64,000 nt of DNA from NCBI RefSeq assembly GCF_017826695.1, contig NZ_JAFFZW010000001.1:372001-436000 (forward strand). Direction: 5' to 3'. This DNA is from Pseudomonas alliivorans (GTDB lineage Bacteria > Pseudomonadota > Gammaproteobacteria > Pseudomonadales > Pseudomonadaceae). Positions within the stretch are counted from its first letter, which is position 1. The number at the start of each line of letters is the position of its first letter. Below the pieces are notes generated by a model, which saw only the letters and a program-made list of their open reading frames with translations, had not been told where the DNA came from and made no database searches. This document shows, one piece after another, positions 34,099-43,434 of the stretch. The translations under genes were made by a program, and so were the position numbers.

Positions 34099-34818
34099 AT
34101 GCGCGAAGATGTGCCACGAGCGGTAACAACCATTTGCAATGCCCTGCAGGAGCAGATCGAGCACGGCCTGTTGCCGCCCGGCAGCAAGCTGCCGGCCGAG
34201 CGCAAGCTCAGTGAAGTGTTCGACACCACGCGTATTACCTTGCGTGAGGCGCTTGTCCAGCTGGAGGCCCTTGGGCTGGTGTATCGCGAGGAACGTCGTG
34301 GCTGGTTCATCTCGCCACCGCGTCTGGCCTATGACCTGATTCGTCGCAGTCACTTTCACGCGATGGTCTCGGCGCAGGGGCGAGTGGCGCAGACTCAGGT
34401 TCTGTCAGCACGCCTTCAACCGGCCTCGGCAATGATCTGCGCCATGCTGGAGTTGCCTGCGTTGTCCAGTGTCATTCAGATCTGCCGCGCAAGGCGCATC
34501 GATCAGCGGCTGGTGCTTTACGTCGAGCATTACCTCAAGCCTGAGTTCTTTCCGGGGATTCTGGAATTCGACATGGAGCAATCACTGACCGAGCTGTACG
34601 CCCGTCAGTACGACCTGCGTTATGGTCAGGTGCGTTTCGAAATGGTGCCTACCGCGTTGCACGTCGAAGCCGCAGCGGCCTTGAAAGTGTCGGTCGGCAG
34701 TCCGGGTTTGCGCATTGCGCGGATCAATTACGACCAGCAGGCCCGTCTGATCGATTGCGATCTGGAGTACTGGCGTCACGATGCCATTCACGTGAGCGCG
34801 ATGGTGCGGGATATCTGA
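34099..34818 (+). CDS. GntR-family regulator with UTRA domain (PhnF/HutC type)
   Basis: The 239-residue protein has an N-terminal winged helix (about 7-75) with the GntR core LPAERKLSEVF and TTRITLREALVQLEALGLVYREERRGWF. A UTRA ligand-binding domain (about 95-235) follows, ending in IDCDLEYWRHDAI. UTRA regulators of the PhnF group sense a small ligand and repress transport and catabolism genes. It is divergent from the ABC/phosphatase operon, with matching dyads before both, so I infer it represses both. Start ATG 34099; ribosome site weak. Confidence 0.9.
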   Translation: MREDVPRAVTTICNALQEQIEHGLLPPGSKLPAERKLSEVFDTTRITLREALVQLEALGLVYREERRGWFISPPRLAYDLIRRSHFHAMVSAQGRVAQTQVLSARLQPASAMICAMLELPALSSVIQICRARRIDQRLVLYVEHYLKPEFFPGILEFDMEQSLTELYARQYDLRYGQVRFEMVPTALHVEAAAALKVSVGSPGLRIARINYDQQARLIDCDLEYWRHDAIHVSAMVRDI

Positions 34819-34833
34819 GGGCGTGAAGCCTGT

Positions 34834-34862
34834 CGTTCGCGGGCCGCCGAAGCCCGCGAACG
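34834..34862. terminator. hairpin between convergent GntR and M18 genes
   Basis: A perfect 11-bp stem (34834-34844 with 34852-34862, arm CGTTCGCGGGC) with a 7-nt loop fills the 56-bp gap. It probably serves both strands; no U tract. Confidence 0.6.
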
Positions 34863-34874
34863 TCATGCGCAGTG

Positions 34875-36164
34875 TTACGGCAGCTCGTGGCTGGCGTAGA
34901 AGGCAGTGAGTACCTTGACCAGATGCGCCAGGTCATGGCTGCCCGCCAGCTCCCGGATCGAGTGCATGGCGAACGTCGGCAGGCCAATGTCGACGGTGCG
35001 GATACCCAGATGGCTGGCGGTGATCGGCCCGATGGTCGAACCGCAGGCCATGTCGCTACGAACCACGAAGCTCTGCACCGGCACTTCTTCGGCCATGCAC
35101 AGATGGCGGAAGAAACCGGCAGTTTCGCTGTTGGTTGCATAACGCTGGTTGCTGTTGACCTTGATCACGGGGCCGGCGTTGAGCTTCGGACCGTGGTTGG
35201 CGTCGTGCTTGTCGGCATAGTTGGGGTGGATACCGTGGGCGTTATCAGCCGAGATCAGAAGTGATTTCTGGATGGTACGCACATAGTCTTCGCTGCTTGG
35301 CAGCAGGCGCTGGACGATCTGTTCCAGCATCGCGCCGTCCGCACCGCAAGCGGAAGACGAGCCGACCTCTTCATGGTCAGTACACACCAGCAGGGCGGTT
35401 TCGTCGCTGTCACTATTGAGCAACGCGTGCAGCCCGGCGAAACAGGACAACAGGTTGTCCAGACGCGCACCGGCCAGGAAGTCGCCGTTCAGGCCGACCA
35501 CGGCAGCGCTCTGGGTGTCGTAAAAGCTCAACTCGTAATCCAGCACGACGTCGGCGTTCAGGCCGTGTTCGCGCGCCAGTTGGTCGGTCAGCAAGGCGCG
35601 GAAGTCCGCACGTTCGTCACCGGCCACTTGCGCCAGAATCGGTGGCAGCTCGTTCTGCGGATTGATTGCCCAGCCTTCGTTGGCGGTCCGGTTCAAGTGG
35701 ATCGCCAGGTTGGGAATGATCGCAATCGGCAGCTTGAAGTCGATCAGTTGGCTTTCGACCTTACCGTCACGACGGAACGTGACGCGGCCGGCCAGCGACA
35801 GGTCGCGGTCGAACCACGGGGCCAGCAGTGCGCCGCCGTAGACCTCGACACCCAGTTGCCAGAAACCCTGACGTTGCAGTTCGGGCTGCGGCTTGACCCT
35901 CAGGCACGGACTGTCGGTGTGTGCGCCGACCATGCGGATACCGCCGGTCAGTGGCGACTGGCGACCCATGCGAAAGGCGACGATGGAGGAGTCATTGCGC
36001 GTAACGTAATAACGCCCGCCGGTCTCGATGGACCAGGTATCGCGCTCATCAAGACGCTGAAAACCGGCAGCTTCAAGGTGTTGTACGAGGGTGGCGGTGG
36101 CATGGAACGGTGTAGGAGAGGCCTTGAGGAAATCGATCAGGCTTTTATTCAACTCTTCGCGCAT
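34875..36164 (-). CDS. apeB: M18-family aminopeptidase
   Basis: The 429-residue protein is a cytoplasmic zinc aminopeptidase of family M18 (aspartyl aminopeptidase group). The metal and catalytic residues are in [15 protein letters not shown], the [10 protein letters not shown] block with the catalytic Glu pair, and the C-terminal [25 protein letters not shown] followed by MHSIRE. It removes N-terminal residues, usually acidic, from peptides. ATG 36164 follows CTGGAG; the longer frame to 36209 adds an untypical extension. It stands alone, between a convergent regulator and the rluA/min block. Confidence 0.93.
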   Translation of the reverse strand: MREELNKSLIDFLKASPTPFHATATLVQHLEAAGFQRLDERDTWSIETGGRYYVTRNDSSIVAFRMGRQSPLTGGIRMVGAHTDSPCLRVKPQPELQRQGFWQLGVEVYGGALLAPWFDRDLSLAGRVTFRRDGKVESQLIDFKLPIAIIPNLAIHLNRTANEGWAINPQNELPPILAQVAGDERADFRALLTDQLAREHGLNADVVLDYELSFYDTQSAAVVGLNGDFLAGARLDNLLSCFAGLHALLNSDSDETALLVCTDHEEVGSSSACGADGAMLEQIVQRLLPSSEDYVRTIQKSLLISADNAHGIHPNYADKHDANHGPKLNAGPVIKVNSNQRYATNSETAGFFRHLCMAEEVPVQSFVVRSDMACGSTIGPITASHLGIRTVDIGLPTFAMHSIRELAGSHDLAHLVKVLTAFYASHELP

Positions 36165-36398
36165 AACTAGCTCCAGACAGCAATGGCGCGAGTTTACCGC
36201 ATTGGTCATGAACTCTGTACGTGGGAAACGCCGCTATCGCTCGCATTCACACCAGATTGTGGCAAGTCCCCTTCCACAGTCAGGTGGGTGCTGCGCGACA
36301 GCGCTGCGTAGAAAGGGGGTGAGGCCTCCCGTAAAGACCGCTTTTGATTCGGGAAGCCGAGTGTTTGACAGGTCAGCACATCTCTACGGTCGCTTTCG

Positions 36399-37034
36399 TC
36401 AAAACGGCGCCGGGCACTCGAACTTCAGCCGCTCACCGCTTGCCGGGTGTGTGAAACTCAGCATGCTGGCATGCAGGCAAAGACGCGGATAGGCCGCCAG
36501 TGCCTCGGGATGTGCATACAGGCCGTCGCCCAGCAGCGGATGCCCGATGGACAGCATGTGCACACGCAACTGGTGCGAGCGACCGGTGATCGGGGTCAGC
36601 TCGACACGGCAGTGCGTTTCGTAGCGTTCGATGATCTTCCAGAAGGTCAGGGCGTGCTTGCCCGCCTCGTGGTCCACCACGTGACGCGGTTTGGTCGGCG
36701 GATCGTAGCGTAAAGGCAGATCGATACTGCCGCTGTTCAGCGCAGGCTGGCCCCAGCACAGCGCGGTGTAGGCCTTTTCGGTTTCGCGATCGTGAAACTG
36801 ACGCGACAGCTCGCGATGGGTGTCGGCATCGCGTGCCAACAGGATGATTCCCGAGGTTTCCCAGTCCAGTCGATGGACAATGCGGGCTTCGGGATAGCCG
36901 TTTTCCTGCAGGCGGGTAATCAGGCAATCCTTGTTGTCGTCGGCACGACCAGGAACGGAAAGCAGCAGGGTAGGCTTATCGATCACCAGAACGGCTGCGT
37001 CCTGATGAATGATGCGGATGTTCGACAACGGCAT
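36399..37034 (-). CDS. rluA: RluA-type pseudouridine synthase
   Basis: The 211-residue protein is a short RluA-family enzyme with the catalytic motif HRLDWETSG (Asp about 57), the ending RSHQLRVHMLSIGHPLLGD and no S4 domain. This compact form is the RluA type that modifies 23S rRNA and some tRNAs, as opposed to RluC/D with S4 domains. The ATG at 37034 gives the usual start; a frame to 37112 overruns the gap before minE. It is the last gene of the minC-minD-minE-rluA series. Confidence 0.85.
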   Translation of the reverse strand: MPLSNIRIIHQDAAVLVIDKPTLLLSVPGRADDNKDCLITRLQENGYPEARIVHRLDWETSGIILLARDADTHRELSRQFHDRETEKAYTALCWGQPALNSGSIDLPLRYDPPTKPRHVVDHEAGKHALTFWKIIERYETHCRVELTPITGRSHQLRVHMLSIGHPLLGDGLYAHPEALAAYPRLCLHASMLSFTHPASGERLKFECPAPF

Positions 37035-37124
37035 GCAACGGCCTCGAAACGCGAGAAACGCCAACGGCGGTAAAGGCGCTACCTCTTGATGAGGACGCCG
37101 ATACCGCCGCAAGCGGCTGCCTGA

Positions 37125-37379
37125 TCAGCGATCGGGCAGAGTGATATTGAGTTCCAGAATCGAACAACTGCCCTGGTTTTCCAGAGCGACCTGTACCTGA
37201 TCGGACTCGATATTGACGTATTTGCGGATCACTTCCACCAGCTCTTTCTGCAGTGCAGGAAGGTAGTCAGGTGTACTGCGTTGGCCACGCTCGTGCGCAA
37301 CGATGATCTGCAGACGCTCTTTCGCTACCGAGGCCGTGGTTTCTTTTTTGCGGTCACGAAAGAAGTCAAAAATGTTCAT
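37125..37379 (-). CDS. minE: cell division topological specificity factor MinE
   Basis: The 84-residue protein starts [23 protein letters not shown], the MinE membrane-binding and anti-MinCD segment, and ends in the dimerising beta region. MinE drives MinD off the membrane and makes the Min oscillation that keeps the Z ring at midcell. Its ATG shares one base with the minD stop (TAATG), and GGGAGC lies within the end of minD. Confidence 0.97.
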   Translation of the reverse strand: MNIFDFFRDRKKETTASVAKERLQIIVAHERGQRSTPDYLPALQKELVEVIRKYVNIESDQVQVALENQGSCSILELNITLPDR

Positions 37380-38191
37380 TAATTGCTCCCGAACAGGCGT
37401 TCAAACAATCCTTTCTTCTTCAGATCCAGGAACCGGTGCTCCACCGTTTTACCCAGCAGGCGGTCAACGGCGTCGCTGTACGCCTGGCCCGCATCGCTCT
37501 GGTCGTCGAGAATCACGGGTACGCCCTGGTTGGAAGCCTTGAGCACAGCCTGAGACTCGGGAATGACGCCCAACAGCGTGACCGCGAGGATCTCCTTCAC
37601 GTCTTCAACGCCAAGCATCTCGCCCTTGCTGACACGTTCAGGGTTGTAGCGCGTCAGCAGCAGGTGCTCCTTGATCGGGTCTTCGCCGTTTTCGGCGCGA
37701 CGGGACTTGCTGGCCAGCAGGCCCAGCATGCGATCGGAGTCGCGCACCGACGACACTTCAGGGTTGGTCACGACGATCGCTTCGTCGGCGAAGTACATCG
37801 CCAGGTGTGCACCTGTTTCAATACCTGCAGGCGAATCGCAGACGATGTATTCGAACGACTCCTTGAGTTCCATCAGTACTCGTTCGACGCCTTCCTTGGT
37901 CAATGCTTCCTTGTCACGTGTCTGGCTGGCTGCAAGTACGAACAGACCTTCGATCTTCTTGTCCTTGATCAGCGCCTGCTGCAGATTGGCCTCGCCATTG
38001 ACCACGTTGACGAAGTCGTAAACGACGCGACGTTCGCAGCCCATGATCAGGTCGAGGTTACGCAGGCCGACGTCGAAGTCGACAATGACAGTCTTGTGGC
38101 CGCGCATTGCGAGGCCTGTACCGATAGCGGCGCTGGTGGTGGTCTTGCCCACACCACCCTTGCCGGATGTAACAACGAGAATCTTGGCCAA
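37379..38191 (-). CDS. minD: septum-site determining ATPase MinD
   Basis: The 270-residue ParA-type ATPase has the deviant Walker A KGGVGKT at about 11-17, the [11 protein letters not shown] switch region and a C-terminal amphipathic membrane-targeting helix ([13 protein letters not shown]). It recruits MinC to the membrane. The start is TTG at 38191, since no ATG lies in frame near; AGGGGTGA is about 7-8 bases upstream. It is separated from minC by 231 bp but coupled to minE. Confidence 0.97.
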   Translation of the reverse strand: MAKILVVTSGKGGVGKTTTSAAIGTGLAMRGHKTVIVDFDVGLRNLDLIMGCERRVVYDFVNVVNGEANLQQALIKDKKIEGLFVLAASQTRDKEALTKEGVERVLMELKESFEYIVCDSPAGIETGAHLAMYFADEAIVVTNPEVSSVRDSDRMLGLLASKSRRAENGEDPIKEHLLLTRYNPERVSKGEMLGVEDVKEILAVTLLGVIPESQAVLKASNQGVPVILDDQSDAGQAYSDAVDRLLGKTVEHRFLDLKKKGLFERLFGSN

Positions 38192-38422
38192 GGTGAATCA
38201 CCCCTAGAGGAAAAGGACTTTTGGTCCCTGAAGAGCATCCCTTGAAGCGGCGTTAGTCGAAGAATCAAGGAAATCTTGTGGCCTGGTCCTGGAAAGAGAG
38301 CTAGACGCGACTACTTTCGACCCATTTACCGGCTGAAGAGCAGTGCTCTCCAGGATTTCCTACAACCTTTACTACGTTTTCGCGACGAATCAGGGACACT
38401 TTGAAAATTGCGGCAGTATCCG
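38192..38422 (-). other. unusually long minC-minD spacer
   Basis: A 231-bp gap separates minC and minD, while minD and minE overlap. It has no coding frame. The TAGGGGTGA ribosome site for minD and room for a second promoter are present, but I do not see a clear consensus promoter or terminator. Confidence 0.5.
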
Positions 38423-39163
38423 TTAAAGCCGAATGATGTTCAACACGTCACCGGACAGGCTGACCTGGACCGGCGAGCCCCAAAGCGGGTCCCTGCGCAG
38501 GTCCTCGGACACCTTGTACTGCCCGGCGATTGAAATAAGCTCGGCGCTCAACTGCTGGCAGAAAATCCGGGCCTTGGTATCACCCTTGATACCCGCCAGT
38601 GCTCTACCGCGCATTGGGCCGTACACATGGATGTTTCCATCGGCCAGAAGTTCCGCACCGGGACTGACCGGCGCCACCACCACCAGATCGCCACCCTGGG
38701 CATAAATCTGCTGACCACCACGCACCGGCGCGGTGATTATGCGGGTTGGCTTGATGGTCGGCTCGGGCGGTTTTTCCGGAATTTTTTTCGGCGCTTCGAC
38801 TTCGACAGGATCCAGCACGCGCTCACGCGCGCCGGACGGCGGCAGCACCGGCAGGTCGACCGCGATGGCGGCGGCGATGTCTTCGATGCGGTTGGCACGG
38901 ATCGCCAGGGTCCGCAAACCGTGCTGGCGGCAGATGCGCACCAGGCCCGGCAGGTCCACCGAGCCCTCATTGGGCGCCAGCTTGTCCAGAGCCAGGATCA
39001 GCGGTGTGTTGCTGAAGAAGTTGGGTGCCTGCGCGACCTTGGCCGCCAGTTGCCGGTCAAGTGCTTCAAGATTGGTTCGGGTCAGCTCCATCACTGTGAT
39101 GGCAAGCATGCTGCCCTTGAGCTGAAATACAGGTTCCGGGTTTTGCGATTCAATCTGGCTCAT
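38423..39163 (-). CDS. minC: septum-site inhibitor MinC
   Basis: The 246-residue protein has the N-terminal FtsZ-inhibiting domain ([15 protein letters not shown]), a Pro-rich linker (about 110-140) and the C-terminal beta-helical domain with [42 protein letters not shown], which binds MinD. With MinD it blocks Z-ring formation away from midcell. I chose MSQIESQNP at 39163 because the longer frame reaches into the divergent lpxL promoter region. Confidence 0.96.
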   Translation of the reverse strand: MSQIESQNPEPVFQLKGSMLAITVMELTRTNLEALDRQLAAKVAQAPNFFSNTPLILALDKLAPNEGSVDLPGLVRICRQHGLRTLAIRANRIEDIAAAIAVDLPVLPPSGARERVLDPVEVEAPKKIPEKPPEPTIKPTRIITAPVRGGQQIYAQGGDLVVVAPVSPGAELLADGNIHVYGPMRGRALAGIKGDTKARIFCQQLSAELISIAGQYKVSEDLRRDPLWGSPVQVSLSGDVLNIIRL

Positions 39164-39283
39164 GGTTGGCTTACACAACAGCTTGTCGCTAAAAGTGCCG
39201 AGACTTATAACGAGAACGCCCGCAGGCCGCAAGCCGGTCGAACCGATGTAGAATGCGCGGCCTTTGTTCTGACGGAAGCCCAA

Positions 39284-40216
39284 ATGGATCGCCCGCGCTT
39301 TAATGCCCGTTTCCTTCACCCTCGTTTCTGGCTGCTATGGCTGGGGCTGGGGCTTCTCTGGCTGGTCGTGCAACTGCCGTTTCGTGTGCTGCTGGTCATC
39401 GGTCGGTTGCTGGGCGCGGTCATGTACCGGGTTGCCACTGATCGAAAATATATTGCCTCGCGCAATCTGGAGCTTTGTTTTCCTCAAATGTCCGCCGCCG
39501 AACGCAAGCGATTGCTCAAGGAAAACTTCGCTTCCACCGGCATCGCCTTCTTCGAGATGGCCATGAGCTGGTGGTGGTCCAGACAGAGACTGGCCAGGCT
39601 TGCCCATATCGAAGGGCTGGAGCATCTGCAGAACGCGCAACAGAAAGGCGAGGGCGTGATTCTGATGGCCCTGCATTTCACGACCCTTGAGATCGGCGCT
39701 GCACTGCTCGGTCAGCAGCACACCATCGACGGCATGTACCGCGAACACCGCAACCCCTTGTTCGACTTCGTCCAGCGTCGCGGGCGTGAGCGTCACAATC
39801 TGGATTCGCTGGCGGTCGAGCGTGAAGATGTGCGTGGCATGCTCAAACTGCTGCGCGCGGGCCGGGCGATCTGGTACGCGCCGGATCAGGATTACGGCGC
39901 CAGGCAGAGCGTGTTCGTGCCGCTGTTCGGCATCCAGGCCGCGACTGTGACGGCGACCAGCAAGTTCGCCAGGCTGGGCCGCGCTCGGGTCGTGCCGTTC
40001 ACTCAACAACGTCTGGCGGACGGCAGCGGCTATCGGCTGGTGATTCATCCACCGATGCAGAATTTTCCGGGCGAGAGCGACGAAGCCGATTGCCTGCGGA
40101 TCAATCAATGGGTAGAAGGTGCTATCACTGAATGTCCATCGCAATATCTTTGGGCCCATCGACGTTTCAAAAGTCGACCCGCCGGTGAACCGAAGCTATA
40201 CAGGAAGCATAAATAA
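39284..40216 (+). CDS. lpxL: lipid A lauroyl-type acyltransferase (LpxL/HtrB)
   Basis: The 310-residue protein has an N-terminal membrane helix (about 16-45) and the LpxL/LpxM acyltransferase fold with the HX4E catalytic motif HFTTLE (His 131, Glu 136), then RPHRNPLF-like REHRNPLFD and a DQDYG motif. It adds a secondary acyl chain to Kdo2-lipid IVA at the inner membrane. ATG 39284 follows GGAAG. It is divergent from minC and followed by a patatin gene 32 bp later. Confidence 0.92.
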   Translation: MDRPRFNARFLHPRFWLLWLGLGLLWLVVQLPFRVLLVIGRLLGAVMYRVATDRKYIASRNLELCFPQMSAAERKRLLKENFASTGIAFFEMAMSWWWSRQRLARLAHIEGLEHLQNAQQKGEGVILMALHFTTLEIGAALLGQQHTIDGMYREHRNPLFDFVQRRGRERHNLDSLAVEREDVRGMLKLLRAGRAIWYAPDQDYGARQSVFVPLFGIQAATVTATSKFARLGRARVVPFTQQRLADGSGYRLVIHPPMQNFPGESDEADCLRINQWVEGAITECPSQYLWAHRRFKSRPAGEPKLYRKHK

Positions 40217-40248
40217 AAAGCGTCGTTGATCACCGAGGTCAGTTGTAG

Positions 40249-41433
40249 ATGCCAGAATCCGCCGTAGCGACACCTGCTGCACACGATGTCGAGCCTGTCA
40301 CCGGGCTCATTCTTTCAGGCGGCGGCGCACGAGCCGCCTATCAGGTCGGCGTTCTGGCAGGCATAGCCGACCTGCTGCCTCCCGGTTCACCCAATCCCTT
40401 TCCCGTCATCGTCGGCACGTCGGCCGGCGCGATCAATGCCGTGAAGCTGGCCAGCGGCGCGTTGCACTTTCGCATCGCTATCCATCAACTGACCGAGTTC
40501 TGGCAGTCGTTTCGCAGCCATCAGGTGCTGCGCAGCGACTGGCCGGGAGTGATTCGTCAGGCTGGGCGATTCTTCGGGCGCAGCATGACCGGCCTCGGGC
40601 GCAATATTCCGGTTGCGCTGCTCAACAGCTCGCCTTTGCGTGATCTGCTCACCGAACGGCTGGACCTGGACGGTATCGACGCTGCCATTGAGGCGCATCA
40701 CTTGCGTGCGGTGGCGGTCACCGCATTTGGTTATGAGTCCGGACAGGCCGTCACGTTCTATCAGGGGCGTGGCACTATCGAGCCCTGGCTGCGTCACCGG
40801 CGGATTGGCAAGCCCACTCGGTTGACAGTCGAGCACCTGCTTGCCAGCTCGGCCATTCCGCTGCTGTTCGCGCCGATCAAGCTGGAAGATGAATACTTCG
40901 GCGATGGTGCCGTGCGTCAGTCGGCGCCCATCAGTCCGGCGCTTCATCTGGGCGCCAATCGCGTACTGGTGGTCGGTGTCAGCGGCAACCCGCATGGCCT
41001 GCATGCCAAAAAGCTGGCTCCGCGCCCCACCAGTGGTGCACAACCCAGCATGGCGCAGATCAGCGGCCACATGCTCAACAGCACCTTCATCGACAACCTG
41101 GAAAGCGACATCGAACTGCTTGAGCGGTTGAACATGGCCAGCTCGCTGATAAAGGACGAGCAGGCCCGGAGTCAGCCGGGACTGGCGCCGGTGGAAGTGC
41201 TGGTGATTTCCCCAAGCCAGCCCCTGGACGAAATCGCCGCCCGTCACCGCCGCGAGCTGCCGCCTGCCTTGAGAACCTTCCTGCGCGGCCCGGGAGCGAC
41301 CAAAACCAGTGGCGCCAGCGTCTTGAGTTATCTGCTGTTCGAATCGGGTTATTGCAGCGAACTGATCGAACTGGGACGGCATGATGCGATGGCCCAAGGT
41401 GCGGAATTGAAGCGGTTTCTGCGATTGCCGTGA
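40249..41433 (+). CDS. patatin-like phospholipase
   Basis: The 394-residue protein has the patatin oxyanion motif SGGGARAAYQVGV (about 23-35), the nucleophile elbow GTSAG (Ser 58) and the partner Asp in YFGDGAVRQ (about 219). No signal peptide. It would hydrolyse acyl esters of lipids in the cytoplasm or at the inner membrane. It follows lpxL closely and may be co-transcribed. The C-terminal 150 residues are family-specific and unassigned. Confidence 0.92.
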   Translation: MPESAVATPAAHDVEPVTGLILSGGGARAAYQVGVLAGIADLLPPGSPNPFPVIVGTSAGAINAVKLASGALHFRIAIHQLTEFWQSFRSHQVLRSDWPGVIRQAGRFFGRSMTGLGRNIPVALLNSSPLRDLLTERLDLDGIDAAIEAHHLRAVAVTAFGYESGQAVTFYQGRGTIEPWLRHRRIGKPTRLTVEHLLASSAIPLLFAPIKLEDEYFGDGAVRQSAPISPALHLGANRVLVVGVSGNPHGLHAKKLAPRPTSGAQPSMAQISGHMLNSTFIDNLESDIELLERLNMASSLIKDEQARSQPGLAPVEVLVISPSQPLDEIAARHRRELPPALRTFLRGPGATKTSGASVLSYLLFESGYCSELIELGRHDAMAQGAELKRFLRLP

Positions 41434-41502
41434 GAGGGCCCGCGGCGGGTCGGGCGTCTGCCGTGGAACCATCAACACCCGGTTCTGGTGTCATCCCGCT
41501 TT

Positions 41503-41535
41503 CGTGTACAGCGCAGCCACGCTTCGCTGTACACG
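41503..41535. terminator. hairpin between convergent patatin and pirin genes
   Basis: An 11-bp perfect inverted repeat (41503-41513 with 41525-41535, arm CGTGTACAGCG) with an 11-nt loop lies just past the pirin gene stop on the minus strand. It probably acts on both strands. Confidence 0.55.
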
Positions 41536-41550
41536 AGGAGGCAACCTGCA

Positions 41551-42405
41551 TCACGCCGTCAGACGGTCATCCCGGAAGTCGCGCAGTGCCTGTTCGATTT
41601 CCTCACGGGTGTTCATCACGAACGGCCCGTATTGCACGATCGGCTCGCGCAACGGTTTACCGGCAATCAGCAACACCCGTGCACCGTTGGCGCTCCTGAT
41701 CCGCAACTCACCTTCATCGCCCAGCCGCACCATACGGCTGGCGCTGATGGACTGTGCGCAACCTTCGACCTCGAGACTGCCTTCGTACACATACAGCAGC
41801 GCACGATGGCCCTGCGGGATGCGCGGGCTGATATGGCTGTCTGCCGGCATGTGGAAATCGAAGTACAACGGCTCGGTATCAGGACGCTGTACGGCACCGA
41901 CCTGTTGAATCCGGCCGTCGTCGAACTGACCGGCGATCAGCACTACGTCGACGCCTTCCTGCGTGGTCAGGCGCGGAATGTTTTCCGGCTGGATGTCCTG
42001 ATAACTGGCATCGGCCAGCTTTGTCTTGCCGGGCAGGTTCAGCCACAGCTGAAAACCGCGCATCACGCCTTCTTCCTGCTCGGGCATCTCGCTGTGAATG
42101 ATCCCGCGCGCAGCAGTCATCCACTGCACGCCACCGCCTTGCAACAGGCCGACGTTACCCATGTGGTCTTCGTGGCGCATGCGGCCTTCGAGCATGTAGG
42201 TCACGGTTTCAAAGCCGCGGTGCGGGTGTGGCGGGAAGCCTGCGATGTAATCGTCGGGCTTGTCCGAACCAAACTCGTCGAGCATCAGAAAAGGATCGAA
42301 CTGCTCCACACCCTGACCACCAAATACCCGGGTCAGGCGTACACCGGCACCATCCGACGTGGGTTGACCCGCCTGGATCGCCAGTACTTTACGAAACTGA
42401 GTCAT
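41551..42405 (-). CDS. pirin family protein
   Basis: The 284-residue bicupin has the pirin metal-site pattern: FPPHPHRGFETVTYMLEG and RGIIHSE in the N-terminal cupin, with a shortened C-terminal cupin. Bacterial pirins have been linked to quercetin dioxygenase activity and to modulation of other enzymes; the role here is not fixed. ATG 42405 follows AGGAGTGCC. The longer upstream frame overlaps a strong terminator and is not used. Confidence 0.92.
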   Translation of the reverse strand: MTQFRKVLAIQAGQPTSDGAGVRLTRVFGGQGVEQFDPFLMLDEFGSDKPDDYIAGFPPHPHRGFETVTYMLEGRMRHEDHMGNVGLLQGGGVQWMTAARGIIHSEMPEQEEGVMRGFQLWLNLPGKTKLADASYQDIQPENIPRLTTQEGVDVVLIAGQFDDGRIQQVGAVQRPDTEPLYFDFHMPADSHISPRIPQGHRALLYVYEGSLEVEGCAQSISASRMVRLGDEGELRIRSANGARVLLIAGKPLREPIVQYGPFVMNTREEIEQALRDFRDDRLTA

Positions 42406-42570
42406 GAAAAAAGGCACTCCTGTCAGGTAACAATGAACCCATGGTATGCCTGTTCTATCGATGAATGGGTTTGAATAGTGGGGCGGATTGATCGAATTGG
42501 TCGATGTTAATGACGGCTTGAAGTCATCAACGATCAGGGTGGCACGGCCGCGTATGGCGAGCGCCCAAAC

Positions 42571-42608
42571 AAAAACGGCCAGCCCGATCGCTCGGGCTGG
42601 CCGTTTTT
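42571..42608. terminator. bidirectional terminator after the mlaA operon
   Basis: A perfect 17-bp stem (42571-42587 with 42592-42608, arm AAAAACGGCCAGCCCGA) with loop TCGC has A and T runs on both sides, so it works on both strands. It ends the mlaA transcript. Confidence 0.9.
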
Positions 42609-42621
42609 CCACAGGCTTCGC

Positions 42622-43434
42622 TTATTCGGCGATCTGCAGTTTGCGCGACTCGGTGTAGACGTAACGCACTTTCTCGTACTCGAAAGGCGAATTCAGCTGA
42701 CCGTAACGAAAGCTGGTCACATAACGTCTGTCGATGGCACGCAACAGCATGATTTCCGGATGGTCGCTGCTGACGTCGGCCACGTTGAGGAAGTTGATCT
42801 GCATCTCGGCGGCGAAGTCGAATACCAGGCCGCCGGTGTCACGCAGGTTGGACGGGCCGAACAGTGGAAGCACCAGGTACGGGCCTGCCGGCACGCCATA
42901 GAAACCCAGCGTCTGACCGAAGTCTTCGCTCTGGCGTGGCAGGCCCATCATGGTGGCCGGATCCCACAGGCCGGCGATACCGATGGTGGTGTTGAGCAGC
43001 AGGCGTCCGGTGGTTTCCAGCGAACGCTGGCCCTTGAACTGGAACAGGCTGTTCAGCAGGTTGGGCACGTCGCCCAGGTTGCTGAAGAAGTTGCTCACAC
43101 CACTGCGCACGAAACCAGGCGTGATATAGCGATAGCCGTTCACGACCGGCAAAAACACCCACTCGTCGAAACGATAGTTGAAGTGATAGACCCGGCGGTT
43201 CCAGGACTCCAGCGGGTCGTAGACTTCCAGTGCGTTGATGGAGGCGCGCTCGAACTCGCGCTGATCAAGGCCCGGGTTGAACTGCAGGGACTTGAGCGGC
43301 TGAGTGAAGCCATCCGCATCTACCTGGCGAAGAACGGTTGCCGGGTGTTCGGCCTTGTTGCTGGTGACCGCATCAGCGGCCTGAACCGTACCGGCGCAGA
43401 GCAGGGCGGCAAGGAGTAAAAGACGTTTAGCCAC
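42622..43434 (-). CDS. mlaA: MlaA/VacJ-family protein, without a lipobox cysteine
   Basis: The 270-residue protein has the MlaA fold signature: DPLESWNRRVYHFNYRFDEWV, then RSGVSNFFSNLGDVPNLLNSLFQ and GVPAGPYLVLPLFGPSNLRDTGG. MlaA normally is an outer-membrane lipoprotein that pulls mislocalised phospholipids from the outer leaflet for the Mla pathway. Here the signal peptide ends in GTVQA-AD and the only early cysteine (residue 13, in ALLCAG) does not fit a lipobox, so the protein may not be lipidated. The start is GTG 43434 with GGAG upstream, overlapping the previous gene by 8 bases. Confidence 0.9.
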   Translation of the reverse strand: MAKRLLLLAALLCAGTVQAADAVTSNKAEHPATVLRQVDADGFTQPLKSLQFNPGLDQREFERASINALEVYDPLESWNRRVYHFNYRFDEWVFLPVVNGYRYITPGFVRSGVSNFFSNLGDVPNLLNSLFQFKGQRSLETTGRLLLNTTIGIAGLWDPATMMGLPRQSEDFGQTLGFYGVPAGPYLVLPLFGPSNLRDTGGLVFDFAAEMQINFLNVADVSSDHPEIMLLRAIDRRYVTSFRYGQLNSPFEYEKVRYVYTESRKLQIAE

